Shown here: one piece after another, positions 24,911-33,463 of the stretch
Layout: the number at the start of each line of letters is the position of its first letter
How positions within the stretch are numbered: the first letter of the stretch is position 1
DNA from: an uncultured Acidobacteriia bacterium
GTDB lineage: Bacteria; Acidobacteriota; Terriglobia; Bryobacterales; Bryobacteraceae
Direction of reading: 5' to 3'
Length of the DNA: 64,000 nt
Assembly: GCA_903900705.1 (NCBI GenBank)
Contig: CAIUOG010000091.1
Location: forward strand, 1 to 64,000
The notes under the pieces: generated by a model
Database searches by the model: none
Seen by the model: only the letters and a program-made list of their open reading frames with translations
Told to the model about the DNA's origin: nothing
Made by a program: the position numbers and the translations under genes

Positions 24911-25885
24911 ATGGCATCCCACGCCGATTCCCTCCCGACGGGCAATGAGATCATCGATCTCCGTCGGCTGGCCGCGCGCGAACTCGACCACCTGCTGCTC
25001 GAAGAGACCGTGGAGTGGGATCAGGAACTCGACTGGGACTTTTCAAAATCCGCCGATCTGGTGCGGCGCTACGCGGAGATGCGCGCGCTGGGCGGAGCGG
25101 CTTTAATGGACCGGGGCGAAGTGGCGGGGTACGGTTACAGCGTGGTGGAAGACCACAAGGGGCTCATCGGTGACATCTACGTCCGCCCCGGCTGGCGGCG
25201 CGGCGACGCGGAGATCCGCCTGTTCCGCACCATGCTGGACGCTCTGATTGGCTGCCCACCCGTGCGCCGCATTGAAAGCCAGCTGATGCTGGTGGAGCAG
25301 GAGGTGGCGAAGGCCATCCAGCGGGAACGGTTTATCCGGCTTTTCGAGCGGGTGCTGATGCGTTTCGACGCCTCAAACGAACTGCCGCCGGGCCGCAGCC
25401 TGCCGTCTGGACGCTTTCGCATTGTTCCATGGACCGAGCAGTATCACGACGAAACCGCCGGCGTGATTGTGCTGGCCTACGCGAACCACGTCGATAGCCA
25501 GATCAACGATCAGTACCGCACCTTCGCCGGGGCGCGCCGGTTTCTGGGCAACATTGTGCAGTATCCGGGCTGCGGGGATTTCTCACGCCCGGGCTCTTTC
25601 CTCGCGTTCGATGACGAGAACGGCGGGGTGGGCGGCATTGTGCTGGCCAGTTTCGTATCGCGGGAGGTGGCGCACATCACGCAGTTGTGCATTGTCCCCG
25701 GAGCGCAGGGCATCGGGCTGGGCTACGAATTACTGCGCCAGGCGGTGGCGGGTTTGCGGGCGGCGGGCGCTTTGCGCGTGAGTCTCACGGTCACCACGGC
25801 CAACCGCGGCGCTCTGGAACTTTACCGGCGCTGCGGCTTCCGGGAACTGCGGCGCTTCTTCGCCTACATCTGGGAAGGCTACTGA
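24911..25885 (+). CDS. GNAT-family acetyltransferase, probably two tandem domains
   Basis: A 324-residue acetyltransferase. The C-terminal domain has the acetyl-CoA binding pattern CIVPGAQGIGLGYELLRQAV and a GNAT ending TANRGALELYRRCGFRELR. The N-terminal half (GGAALMDRGEVAGYGYSVVE ... IYVRPGWRRGDAEIRLFRTM) also resembles a degenerate GNAT fold, so the protein may be a tandem GNAT. The ATG abuts the thymidine kinase stop and its AAGGAG ribosome site lies in the end of that gene. Its last 7 bp overlap the convergent YjbR gene. The acceptor substrate is unknown. Confidence 0.82.
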   Translation: MASHADSLPTGNEIIDLRRLAARELDHLLLEETVEWDQELDWDFSKSADLVRRYAEMRALGGAALMDRGEVAGYGYSVVEDHKGLIGDIYVRPGWRRGDAEIRLFRTMLDALIGCPPVRRIESQLMLVEQEVAKAIQRERFIRLFERVLMRFDASNELPPGRSLPSGRFRIVPWTEQYHDETAGVIVLAYANHVDSQINDQYRTFAGARRFLGNIVQYPGCGDFSRPGSFLAFDDENGGVGGIVLASFVSREVAHITQLCIVPGAQGIGLGYELLRQAVAGLRAAGALRVSLTVTTANRGALELYRRCGFRELRRFFAYIWEGY

Positions 25886-26256
25886 CGGCGCTTTTCGGAG
25901 CGGTCTGAGGCGCTGGATTTCCGCGCCATCAGGCGATAGCTGCCCTTCACCAGATCTTCCACTTCCCGCCAGTCCAGCCGGCCGTTCGTGCGCAGGGAGA
26001 CCCAGCCGTGTGCGCCGGCATGGGGCGTCTTGTAAAACCGCTCGTCTTTGAGGAAACCGGCCTGCACCGGCAGACCCACCTTCACGGCGACGGCCGTGAT
26101 GCCGCGGTTCACTTCCACGGCACAGAACGTCTTGCCGCTCACACGGAACGTCGGGTGGCCCAGGGTTTCCGCCTCCGTCACGTCATCGAGCGTGGCGCAG
26201 ATTTTGCGGATTTTGGCCGCGATGCCGGCATTCACCGGCGTCTTCAGATCACTCAT
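25879..26256 (-). CDS. MmcQ/YjbR-family protein
   Basis: A 125-residue CyaY-like fold protein of the MmcQ/YjbR family. The signature spans TEAETLGHPTFRVSGKTFCAVE, FLKDERFYKTPHAGAHGWVSL and WREVEDLVKGSYRLMA. Members are small cytosolic proteins often annotated as DNA-binding; the molecular role is not established. Its start overlaps the stop of the XRE-PBP regulator by 4 bp (ATGA), so the two are co-translated. Confidence 0.85.
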   Translation of the reverse strand: MSDLKTPVNAGIAAKIRKICATLDDVTEAETLGHPTFRVSGKTFCAVEVNRGITAVAVKVGLPVQAGFLKDERFYKTPHAGAHGWVSLRTNGRLDWREVEDLVKGSYRLMARKSSASDRSEKRRQ

Positions 26257-27371
26257 AGTTTTCGCTCGCCCGCACCCCTTGTATCGTACCCGCCGAGACC
26301 TTCCAGTTCGCGGCGGAAACTGGCGCGGCTCAGGGTATCGAGCAGCGTCTGGACGGCGGGCAGGTCCAGATGCTGCCTGCGAATGGCGAGATCATAGCGC
26401 TCGCTCACCAGCGGAATGAAGCCCAGACCCAGCACGCGGGCCGCCGCTCGGGTGGCGATGCCGCAATCCGCCACGCCGGTCTGCACGTTCCACGCCACCG
26501 GAAGATGCCCGGGCGCGGTGTTGCTGTAGCCGTTCACCTGGGCGGGGGCGAGTTTCAGCTTTTTCAGCCCGGCATCCAGCAGCCGCCTGGTGCCCGCGCC
26601 CTTCTCGCGATTGATGATGGTGATGTCCGGCCGGCCGAAGTCTTCCAGTCCGCGAATGCTTTTGGGGTTACCGCGCGCGGTCACAATGCCCTCCTCCCAT
26701 TCAGCGAACGAGATCACGGCGACGGCGTTCTTCTTAAACATCCGGCCGATTTCCGGAATGTTGGATTCCCCGCTCGCTTCATCGCGCAGGTGCGTGCCGG
26801 CGATGTGGATGGAACCCTCGTCGAGCAGCGCCAGCGACTGCGAGCTGTTGCGATGCGCGAGAACCAGTTCGATGCCAGCGGCCTGGACGTGTTTGGCCAA
26901 CACGGAAATGCCGGGGTCGCAACCGGCAATCAGGACGCGGTTGGTGAACTGCTCGCCGGCGTGGAAGACCTGCACGTTGGTCCTGCCTTCACGCGCGGGT
27001 TTTTCGGTGATGACGGCGTCGCTCGCCGGGAAATACCAGGGTACGGGGGAGGGCAGGGAGGCCACCAGATGCTTGTCCACCTGGCAGAGTTCCACGGTCT
27101 GGCCGGGCTGCGGGGTTTCCGAACCCGGCAGCAGCACTGCCTGTTCGCTGCGCAGTTCCGGGCCGGCCACATCGTCCGGAAGCTGAAAAAGCTCCTCCAC
27201 TCTGCTTTCGAGCACGCGCGCCAGCCGGATAGCCACCACCGTGTTCGGAACATAGGTGCCGGCTTCGATCGCATAGATGGTCTGGCGGCTCACCCCGACC
27301 GATTTCGCCAGTTCAATCGCCGAAAGCCCGCGCTTCTGTCGCAGTTCCCCGAGATGGTTTCCGATCTGCAT
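26253..27371 (-). CDS. XRE-type regulator fused to periplasmic-binding-protein-like domain
   Basis: A 372-residue transcription regulator. Residues 1-65 are an XRE helix-turn-helix (LGELRQKRGLSAIELAKSVG, then VSRQTIYAIEAGTYVPNT). The C-terminal 230 residues resemble the COG1910-type PBP-like ligand domain (RVLIAGCDPGISVLAKHV, IAGTHLRDEASGE, INREKGAGTRRLLDAGL, GVADCGIATRAAA). Such fusions are usually associated with molybdate or molybdopterin genes, and here the divergent neighbour is modA, 40 bp away. I infer that it controls modA and perhaps itself. Confidence 0.87.
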   Translation of the reverse strand: MQIGNHLGELRQKRGLSAIELAKSVGVSRQTIYAIEAGTYVPNTVVAIRLARVLESRVEELFQLPDDVAGPELRSEQAVLLPGSETPQPGQTVELCQVDKHLVASLPSPVPWYFPASDAVITEKPAREGRTNVQVFHAGEQFTNRVLIAGCDPGISVLAKHVQAAGIELVLAHRNSSQSLALLDEGSIHIAGTHLRDEASGESNIPEIGRMFKKNAVAVISFAEWEEGIVTARGNPKSIRGLEDFGRPDITIINREKGAGTRRLLDAGLKKLKLAPAQVNGYSNTAPGHLPVAWNVQTGVADCGIATRAAARVLGLGFIPLVSERYDLAIRRQHLDLPAVQTLLDTLSRASFRRELEGLGGYDTRGAGERKL

Positions 27372-27411
27372 TGTGTATCCTGATTACCAGACACGTTCGC
27401 TTTTACACGAC
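27372..27411. promoter_or_regulatory. 40-bp divergent region between the regulator and modA
   Basis: Both promoters must overlap or extend into coding sequence. An imperfect inverted repeat GTGT...CTG-N5-CAG...ACAC lies at 27373-27394, directly at the regulator's start, and is the best operator candidate. No ribosome site precedes the modA ATG, so a leaderless or very short leader mRNA is possible. Confidence 0.3.
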
Positions 27412-28137
27412 ATGCGCCCCGTACTGGCTCTTACCATTGTCCTCTTTGCCGTATCGGTTGGGAAACCGGCGCGTCCGGAAGTCTCCATCGCGGCCGCGGC
27501 GAACCTGACTCTGGCGTTCCAGACAATCGGACCGGAGTTCGAACGCGCCACAGGAATTCATCCGGTATTCAGTTTCGGGTCCACCGCGCAGCTGGCCCGT
27601 CAGATTGAGAATGGCGCGCCATGGGACGTGTTTGCGGCGGCGGATGTGGAGCATGTCGCGAGCCTGGATCAAAAGGGTTTGCTGCTGGCCGGGTCAAGAC
27701 GGGTGTATGCGGCCGGAGTGCTGGCTTTATGGCTGCCCCAGGGGCGGACCGCGCTTCTGACGGATCTCACGAAGCCCTCCGTGCGGCTGATCGCTCTGGC
27801 AAATCCGGACCTGGCGCCTTATGGCCTCGCAGCCCGCGAGACCCTGCAACACGCCGGAATCTGGGACAAGGTGAAGCCCAAAGTTGTGTACGCGGAAAAC
27901 ATCAGCATGGCGAAGCAGTACGGAGCCACGGGCAATGCGGACGCTGTGTTCACGGCGTATTCGCTGGTTCTCGGCGAAAAGAACGTGTTGCAGGTACCGG
28001 ATTCCCTGCACCAGCCACTCGCCCAGGCGCTGGGGATTGTGGCGGCGTCAAAGAATCCGGTGGCTGCGAAACGGTTTGCGGATTTCGTGGTGAGCGGCAG
28101 GGGGCATGAGCTCCTGCTGCGCCAGGGCTACCGCTAG
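27412..28137 (+). CDS. modA: molybdate ABC transporter substrate-binding protein
   Basis: A periplasmic binding protein for molybdate/tungstate, about 241 residues. A signal peptide (MRPVLALTIVLFAVSVG) leads into the ModA motifs VSIAAAANLTLAFQTIGPEFE, VFSFGSTAQLARQIENGAPWDVFAAAD, YGLAARETLQHAG and the C-terminal region around SKNPVAAKRFADFVVS. The start is the ATG at 27412; the open frame continues upstream but is antisense to the regulator. No modB or modC follows: the next gene is on the opposite strand and overlaps by 4 bp, so the permease must be encoded elsewhere. Confidence 0.9.
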   Translation: MRPVLALTIVLFAVSVGKPARPEVSIAAAANLTLAFQTIGPEFERATGIHPVFSFGSTAQLARQIENGAPWDVFAAADVEHVASLDQKGLLLAGSRRVYAAGVLALWLPQGRTALLTDLTKPSVRLIALANPDLAPYGLAARETLQHAGIWDKVKPKVVYAENISMAKQYGATGNADAVFTAYSLVLGEKNVLQVPDSLHQPLAQALGIVAASKNPVAAKRFADFVVSGRGHELLLRQGYR

Positions 28138-29048
28138 GCTGATTTCAGGTATTTTCCGAACCACCCGAGCGTTCTCGACCAGGCGAGCGTCGCCGCCTTC
28201 TCGTCATAGCGCGGTGTGGTGTCGTTGTGGAAGCCGTGGTTCGCGCCCTCGTAAACGTAACCCTCATAGGTGACGTGATTCGCCTTCAGAGCTTCCTCAT
28301 AGGCGGGCCAGCCGCCGGTGAGGCGCGCATCGAGTGAGGCGTAGTGCAGCAGCAGAGGCGCTTTGATCCGCGCCACCTCCGCGGCGGGCGGCTGACCGCC
28401 GTAAAACGGCGCCCCCGCGTTCAGGTCCGCACCCAGCCGGACGGCCAGTGAATTCACCACGCCGCCGCCGAAACAGAACCCGACCGCGCCCAGTTTGCCG
28501 GTGCAGTCCGTCCGCGCTTTCAGCCACTGCGCGGCGGCCACGAAGTCCTCAGCCATCTTCGGGCGGTCCACTTTGCCGAAGGCCGCGCCACCCTTTTCGT
28601 CGTCACCAGGATAGCCGCCGACAGACGTGAGTCCGTCCGGCGCGAACGCCATGTAGCCCTGCGTCCCGAGGCGGCGGGCCACATCCTCGATGTACGGATT
28701 CAGGCCGCGATTCTCATGGATCACCAGCACCGCGGGCAGCTTGCCGGTGGTCTTCGCGGGGCGCACCAGATAGCCGTCGATCTTGCCGTTGCCCTGCGGC
28801 GAGGGGACGCTCACGCGTTCCGTCTTCACGCGGGCATCGTCTTTCGGTACCTGCTCGGCCCAGGCGTAATTCGGGCGCAGGCTCTCCCAGATCGCCATGG
28901 CGGTCAGGCCGCCGGTGGCAAACTTCTTCGCGCCGTCCAGAAACTCGCGGCGCTCAATGTCGCCGTGGACGTACAGATCGAAGAGGTCGAGCAACTCCTG
29001 CGGGTATTCGGAGGCTTTTCTGCGCTGTGTGGTGTCCGGCTGCTGCAT
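28134..29048 (-). CDS. dienelactone hydrolase-family protein, exported
   Basis: An alpha/beta hydrolase of 304 residues. The N-terminus holds a Tat-like leader (RREFLDGAKKFATGGLTAMA at about 33-52) preceded by an unusually long n-region. The DLH core includes VLVIHENRGLNPYIEDVARRL, the nucleophile elbow GFCFGGG with cysteine as in true dienelactone hydrolase, LLHYASLDARL with the acid, and GANHGFHND with the histidine. It could hydrolyse lactones or other esters; no aromatic-degradation genes are nearby. Its ATG lies 44 bp after the tsaC stop. Export is inferred from the leader only. Confidence 0.87.
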   Translation of the reverse strand: MQQPDTTQRRKASEYPQELLDLFDLYVHGDIERREFLDGAKKFATGGLTAMAIWESLRPNYAWAEQVPKDDARVKTERVSVPSPQGNGKIDGYLVRPAKTTGKLPAVLVIHENRGLNPYIEDVARRLGTQGYMAFAPDGLTSVGGYPGDDEKGGAAFGKVDRPKMAEDFVAAAQWLKARTDCTGKLGAVGFCFGGGVVNSLAVRLGADLNAGAPFYGGQPPAAEVARIKAPLLLHYASLDARLTGGWPAYEEALKANHVTYEGYVYEGANHGFHNDTTPRYDEKAATLAWSRTLGWFGKYLKSA

Positions 29049-29092
29049 ATGGATTCGTGGACCGTCCCTTTGAGCCGGAGAATATCACAATC

Positions 29093-29962
29093 TCAAAAAG
29101 CGGCGCGTAACAGTCTGTCACGAACGCCGGCCCATTCGGGCGTATCGGGCGGGAGGGTGATGGCAATCCAGTCATAGCCCTGGGCATCGAGCTCGTGCAG
29201 AGCGCTATAGAGCTTCGCCGCATAGGCAGGGGCGTCGTCGGGCATGTTGGAGAAGTCGAGCCGCGCGCCATGGCCCGTGGGTGGCGCGTCGCCCAGAACC
29301 ACTGGCGTGCGCGGGCTGTAATGCTTTGGATGTTGCCCCGGTGATTCCGCCCCGGCCCCGGTCTCCACCGGCCCGATGACGGCCTCAATCTCCGGCTGCG
29401 AAATCATGCCCGCCCGCAGAATGCGCGGCCCGGACCCGGCCAGGGAGATCACGGTACTCTCAATGCCCACGGCGCACGGGCCGCCATCCAGCACCAGTTC
29501 GACCCGGTCCCCCAGGCCTTCCCGCACATGCGTGGCCGTGGTGGGCGAAAGCTGCGTGAAGCGATTGGCGCTGGGCGCGGCGAGAGGCAACTGCACGGCC
29601 TTCAGCAGGGCCAGCGCCAGCGGATGCGCCGGCATGCGCAGGCCGACGCTCGGAAGCCCGCCGGTCACCAGGTCCGGAACCGACGGCTGCTTCGGCACGA
29701 TGATGGTCAGCGGGCCCGGCCAGAACCGGCGGGCCAGCAGTTCGGCCTTGTCTGGCCACACAAGTGCCAGCGCGCGGGCTGCGTCCACAGAGGCCACGTG
29801 GACAATCAGCGGGCTGGTGAGCGGTCGCCCCTTCGCTTCGAAAATGCGGCGCACCGCAGCCTCATCCAGCGCGTTCGCGCCCAGGCCGTAGACGGTCTCC
29901 GTGGGGAACGCGACCAGGCGGCCGGCGCGCAGAATTTCAACCGCTCTGTCGATCTCGCTCAC
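29093..29962 (-). CDS. L-threonylcarbamoyladenylate synthase (Sua5/YrdC/TsaC)
   Basis: Makes threonylcarbamoyl-AMP for the t6A37 modification of ANN-decoding tRNAs. The YrdC domain covers residues 1-190 (VAFPTETVYGLGANA, KGRPLTSPLIVHVAS, RFWPGPLTIIV, APSANRFTQLSPTTATHV, GIESTVISL). A Sua5-type linker (SPGQHPKHYSPRTPVV) and a shortened C-terminal domain follow, giving 289 residues, between TsaC and full Sua5 length. It starts at a GTG sharing one base with the prfB stop (TAGTG), so it is translationally coupled. It completes a queA-prfB-tsaC translation operon. Confidence 0.92.
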   Translation of the reverse strand: MSEIDRAVEILRAGRLVAFPTETVYGLGANALDEAAVRRIFEAKGRPLTSPLIVHVASVDAARALALVWPDKAELLARRFWPGPLTIIVPKQPSVPDLVTGGLPSVGLRMPAHPLALALLKAVQLPLAAPSANRFTQLSPTTATHVREGLGDRVELVLDGGPCAVGIESTVISLAGSGPRILRAGMISQPEIEAVIGPVETGAGAESPGQHPKHYSPRTPVVLGDAPPTGHGARLDFSNMPDDAPAYAAKLYSALHELDAQGYDWIAITLPPDTPEWAGVRDRLLRAAF

Positions 29963-31096
29963 TAGTCCGGAAGCTCGTCGCCGCTGTCTTTCGCGGTCTT
30001 GCCCGTTTTGCGCCAGACCAGGTAGGAGTGCATCAGGGATTCCAGATCGCCATCCAGCACACGGTCCACATCGCCCACCGCGAACTTGGTGCGGTGATCC
30101 TTGATCATCCGGTAGGGCGCGAGCACGTAGCTGCGGATCTGGCTGCCGAAGTTGATCTCCAGCTTCGAAGCCTCGGTTTTACGCGATTCCTCTCGCTTCT
30201 TTTCGAGTTCCGCTTCGTAGAGTTTCGCGCGCAGCTGTTTCATGGCGCTGGCGCGGTTCTTGATCTGCGACCGTTCGTTCTGGCACTGCACCACCGTATT
30301 GGTGGGAAGGTGGGTGATACGAACGGCGGAGTCCGTCATGTTGACGTGCTGGCCGCCCGCGCCGCCGGAGCGGAACGTGTCGATGCGCAGGTCTTCCACG
30401 CGGATATCGATCTTAATTTCGTCGTCAATCTGCGGATAAACGAAGACCGACGCGAAAGAGGTGTGCCGCCGCGCCGCCGAATCGAAGGGCGAGATCCGCA
30501 CCAGCCGGTGCACGCCGATTTCGGACTGCAGCAGGCCATACGCGTTCGGGCCGTTCACTTCAAACGTGACCGACTTAATGCCCGCGCCTTCGCCTTCCAG
30601 GCGGTCCGTAATCACCACGCCGAAGCTCTTGCGTTCACACCACCGCAGGTACATGCGCATCAGCATTTCGGCCCAGTCCTGAGACTCGGTGCCGCCCGCG
30701 CCGGGGTGGATGGTCATGATGGCCGGGCGCGCGTCGTTCTCGCCGGAAAGCAGCATCTCGGTTTCGAGCGTGCTGAGCACTTCGGCGTAGGTTCGGAGGG
30801 ACGGTTCAATTTCGCTCAGAACATCTTCGCCTTCGCGGGCGAGTTCGAAGAAGGTGTCGAGTTCGTCGGTAAGGTCTTTAATCTTCTGCGCGTTCCCGAT
30901 GGCCTCTTCGAGGCGCTTGCGATCCTGCATGACCTTCTGGCTTTTCTCGGGCTGATTCCAGAAGTCGGGGTCGGAAATGATTTCGCCGATGCGGTCGAGT
31001 TCTACCTGTTTTTTGGGAGCGTCAAAGATAACTCCGGACGGCAGATGCCTGTTCACGGAGGGGCGAATATTCGCGGTCGAGTTCTTCGAGCGTCAT
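29962..31096 (-). CDS. prfB: peptide chain release factor 2, with programmed +1 frameshift
   Basis: Recognises UGA and UAA and triggers peptide release. Translation starts at the ATG at 31096 (MTLEELDREYSPLREQ), reaches CTT-TGA at 31027-31022, shifts +1 and continues as DAPKKQVELDRIGE; the joined product is 377 residues. Motifs are the SPF codon-recognition tripeptide (RISPFDSAARR) and the catalytic GGQ (GGAGGQHVNMTDSAVR). A naive reading would call 29962-31056 from an in-frame start that skips the regulatory codons. It follows queA by 18 bp and overlaps tsaC by one base. Confidence 0.95.
31021..31037 (-). promoter_or_regulatory. prfB autoregulatory frameshift site
   Basis: On the minus strand CCGGAGTTATCTTTGAC contains the canonical slip CTT-TGA-C with the in-frame UGA as codon 25 and an SD-like GGAG 5 bases before CTT. 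Low RF2 leaves UGA unread and favours the +1 shift, so RF2 controls its own synthesis, as known from E. coli. Confidence 0.95.
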
Positions 31097-31114
31097 AAGA
31101 TGGAAACCTTTATT

Positions 31115-32113
31115 TTACAGGATCAACATGCAGTCGCCGTACGAAAAGAAGCGGTACTTCCGCTGTACGGCGTGGCGGTAAGCGGCCAGCATGAAGTCTT
31201 TCCCGGCGAGAGCGCTCACAAGCAGCAGCAGGCTGGTGCCCGGCAGATGGAAGTTCGTGAGCATCGCGCCCACCCGGCGGAATTCGTAGCCGGGATAAAT
31301 GAAGAGATTCGTCTGGCCGGAGAGCTTGCCAAGCTGCGCGACGGATTCCACGGTTCGTACGGAGGTTGTGCCCACCGCCACCACGCGCCGCGCGCCTTCA
31401 ATGGCTTGCCAGGCATCGGGCGTCACCGAGTAACGTTCGTAGTGAAGCTGGTGGTTTTCGTAGTCCTCGCGGTCCACCGGCTGAAACGTGCCCAGGCCGA
31501 CGTGCAGCGTCACCCGCGCAATCGCAGGCACCCGCGCCAGCACCGCTTCCGTGAAATGCAATCCGGCGGTGGGGGCGGCCACGGAACCGCGTTCGCGCGC
31601 GAAAACGGTCTGGTAACGCTCCTGGTCGTCCCCGCGATCCTGGCGTTTGATGTACGGCGGCAGGGGCATGTGGCCCAGACGGTCCAGCGCGGCGTAGACA
31701 TCCTCGTCACCCAGGAACCGCACCGTGCGTTCGCCGCGTTCGCCGCGCGCGATCACCTCGGCGGAGAAGTGGTCGTCGAAGCGAACCACTTCGCCCAGGC
31801 GCATTTTCTTACCGGGCCGCACCAGAGCGCGCCATTCGCGGCAATCCGCTGAAAGCGGTTCCAGCAGCAGCAGTTCCACCGCGCCCTCGGTGGTCGCGCG
31901 CTGCCCGTAAAGGCGGGAGGGCAGAACGCGCGAGTCATTCAAAACCAGGCAATCGCCCTCGCGCAGGTACTCGGGCAGGTCGCGGAACATGCGGTCTTCC
32001 CAGGTGCCTGTTTCGCGATGCAGCACCAGCATGCGCGCGCCATCACGCTCGGCGGGTGGCTCCTGCGCGATCAGTTCTTCCGGCAGTTCGTAATGGAAAT
32101 CGGAAAGCTTCAT
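31115..32113 (-). CDS. queA: S-adenosylmethionine:tRNA ribosyltransferase-isomerase
   Basis: Transfers and rearranges the ribosyl group of SAM onto 7-aminomethyl-7-deazaguanine in tRNA, forming epoxyqueuosine. The 332 residues cover the whole family: MKLSDFHYELPEELIAQEP at the N-terminus, LNDSRVLPSRL, PPYIKR, the core YQTVFARERGSVAAPTAGLHFT, HVGLGTFQPV, AVGTTSVRTVES and NFHLPGTSLLLLVSA. The ATG overlaps the stop of the PEP mutase-like gene (ATGA). Other queuosine genes are not in the window. Confidence 0.95.
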   Translation of the reverse strand: MKLSDFHYELPEELIAQEPPAERDGARMLVLHRETGTWEDRMFRDLPEYLREGDCLVLNDSRVLPSRLYGQRATTEGAVELLLLEPLSADCREWRALVRPGKKMRLGEVVRFDDHFSAEVIARGERGERTVRFLGDEDVYAALDRLGHMPLPPYIKRQDRGDDQERYQTVFARERGSVAAPTAGLHFTEAVLARVPAIARVTLHVGLGTFQPVDREDYENHQLHYERYSVTPDAWQAIEGARRVVAVGTTSVRTVESVAQLGKLSGQTNLFIYPGYEFRRVGAMLTNFHLPGTSLLLLVSALAGKDFMLAAYRHAVQRKYRFFSYGDCMLIL

Positions 32114-32928
32114 GAACTGCGCCGGGCCAGCAGGGCCTGGACTTCCCCGTAGGAGATGGCTTCGGTTTGAAGGCCGTCCAGCTTGCCGTGGAAAAGCACA
32201 TCGTGGGCGAAGCGGCGAAACGCACCCATGGCGACGCGGGACGGCCCGCTGCCCAGACTGACGCGCGCCACGCCCAGATCCCGCAGACGCGCGAGCGAGG
32301 GGCAGGCCGGGGTGGCAAGAATGTTCACTGGGCCGTTGATCTCCCGTACCAGCCGCGCGATGGTTTCGGCGTCGCTCACGCCGGGTACGAACAGGCAGTC
32401 CGCGCCGGCCTCACGAAACCGGTTGAGCCGTTCCACGCTGCGTTCAAAGCGCGTGGCCGCATCGCCATGTTCCGCGAGGTAGATGTCAGTGCGCGCATTG
32501 ATGACGAGGGGGATGCCCGCTTCGTCCGCCACGCGGCGAAGCGTCTGAAGCCGCGCCACCTGATCGTCGATTTCGAGCAGTTCGCTATCCACCATGTCTT
32601 CGAAATTCAGGCCCACCGCGCCTGCGTCAATCAGGTCGCGGGCGGTTTGCGCCACATCGTCGTAGCCCGCTTCGAGGTCGGCGGTGAGCGGCACTTCCAC
32701 CGCGCCCGCCATCTTTTTCACAAGGAAGCACATTTCGGAACGGGGAATGCGCTGGCCATCGGGGTAGCCGAGAACCGCCGCGCACCCGGCGCTGGAACTC
32801 GCCACGGCGGGAAAGCCTTCGGCTTCAATGATGCGGGCGCTGAGGGCATCCCAGGCGTTCGGGAGCACCAGCAGGTCGGGGCCGGTATGCAGGCGGAGTA
32901 ACAGCTCCGCCTTGCTCTTTTGGGTCAT
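32110..32928 (-). CDS. isocitrate lyase/PEP mutase-family protein
   Basis: A TIM-barrel enzyme of 272 residues in the ICL/PEPM superfamily. LVLPNAWDALSARIIEAEGFPAVASSS starts the barrel, VPLTADLEAGYDD holds the Mg-binding acidic residues, and GAVGLNFEDMVD and VINARTDIYL are family strands. The gating-loop KKCGH of isocitrate lyase is absent, so a C-C lyase such as an oxaloacetase or 2-methylisocitrate lyase-like activity, or an uncharacterised reaction, is more likely than true isocitrate lyase. No phosphonate genes are nearby. It lies between the DinB-like gene and queA. Confidence 0.85.
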   Translation of the reverse strand: MTQKSKAELLLRLHTGPDLLVLPNAWDALSARIIEAEGFPAVASSSAGCAAVLGYPDGQRIPRSEMCFLVKKMAGAVEVPLTADLEAGYDDVAQTARDLIDAGAVGLNFEDMVDSELLEIDDQVARLQTLRRVADEAGIPLVINARTDIYLAEHGDAATRFERSVERLNRFREAGADCLFVPGVSDAETIARLVREINGPVNILATPACPSLARLRDLGVARVSLGSGPSRVAMGAFRRFAHDVLFHGKLDGLQTEAISYGEVQALLARRSS

Positions 32929-32947
32929 TTCACTATTTTGAACGAGG

Positions 32948-33424
32948 TCACAGCCCGGCGAAGGGTACGGCGCCGTGGCCGGTCAGAATCCGGCGCAGAT
33001 AGTCGATCTGGCCCAGGTGATAGCTGAGGTGCCCATAGAGCGAAAGCACCAGTTGCCGGGTGGCGATCGGCGCGCCAAATACCTGCTCTGGAAACTCCGC
33101 GTCAAATTGCGCTTCCGTCAGGCCTGCCACCACTTCCGGAACCAGTTCGCGGACCGCGGCGATCCGTTCCAATAGCTCCGTTTTCGGGACATCGCGCGTC
33201 GCGAATTCCGCCGGCCGCGCGCGGGTGTAGGCCACCAGCCCCAACTGCCGGCCGATAAACTCGCGCAGATTCCCTTCGAGGTGCAGGGTCAGGTTGCCGG
33301 CCGAATTGGCGGTGCCGGGCAGGGTGCGCCAGAGCGTGGCGTCATCCGGAAAGGCCTCCACTTCCTGCATCAGACGGGTGAGATCGCGGCGGAACAGGGC
33401 GGCAAGTTCGATGGAGAAGGACAT
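32948..33424 (-). CDS. DinB-like four-helix protein (DUF1572-type)
   Basis: A 158-residue alpha-helical protein of the DinB/YfiT-like superfamily, in which three histidines usually bind a metal. Candidate ligands are H in LTLHLEGNLREFIGRQLG and the two in LYGHLSYHLGQIDYLRR, giving the expected spacing. Some members are bacillithiol- or thiol-transferases, but no specific role can be assigned. It is the first gene of the operon leading to queA, prfB and tsaC and diverges from the sugar isomerase-like gene by 39 bp. Confidence 0.8.
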   Translation of the reverse strand: MSFSIELAALFRRDLTRLMQEVEAFPDDATLWRTLPGTANSAGNLTLHLEGNLREFIGRQLGLVAYTRARPAEFATRDVPKTELLERIAAVRELVPEVVAGLTEAQFDAEFPEQVFGAPIATRQLVLSLYGHLSYHLGQIDYLRRILTGHGAVPFAGL

Positions 33425-33463
33425 ACCCTATGGTCCCAGACAATACGGAGCTAGAATAATCCA

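Noticed and set aside
32110-32928. Phosphonate biosynthesis gene (true PEP mutase)
   Set aside because: No phosphonopyruvate decarboxylase or other phosphonate genes are present, and the neighbours are translation genes.
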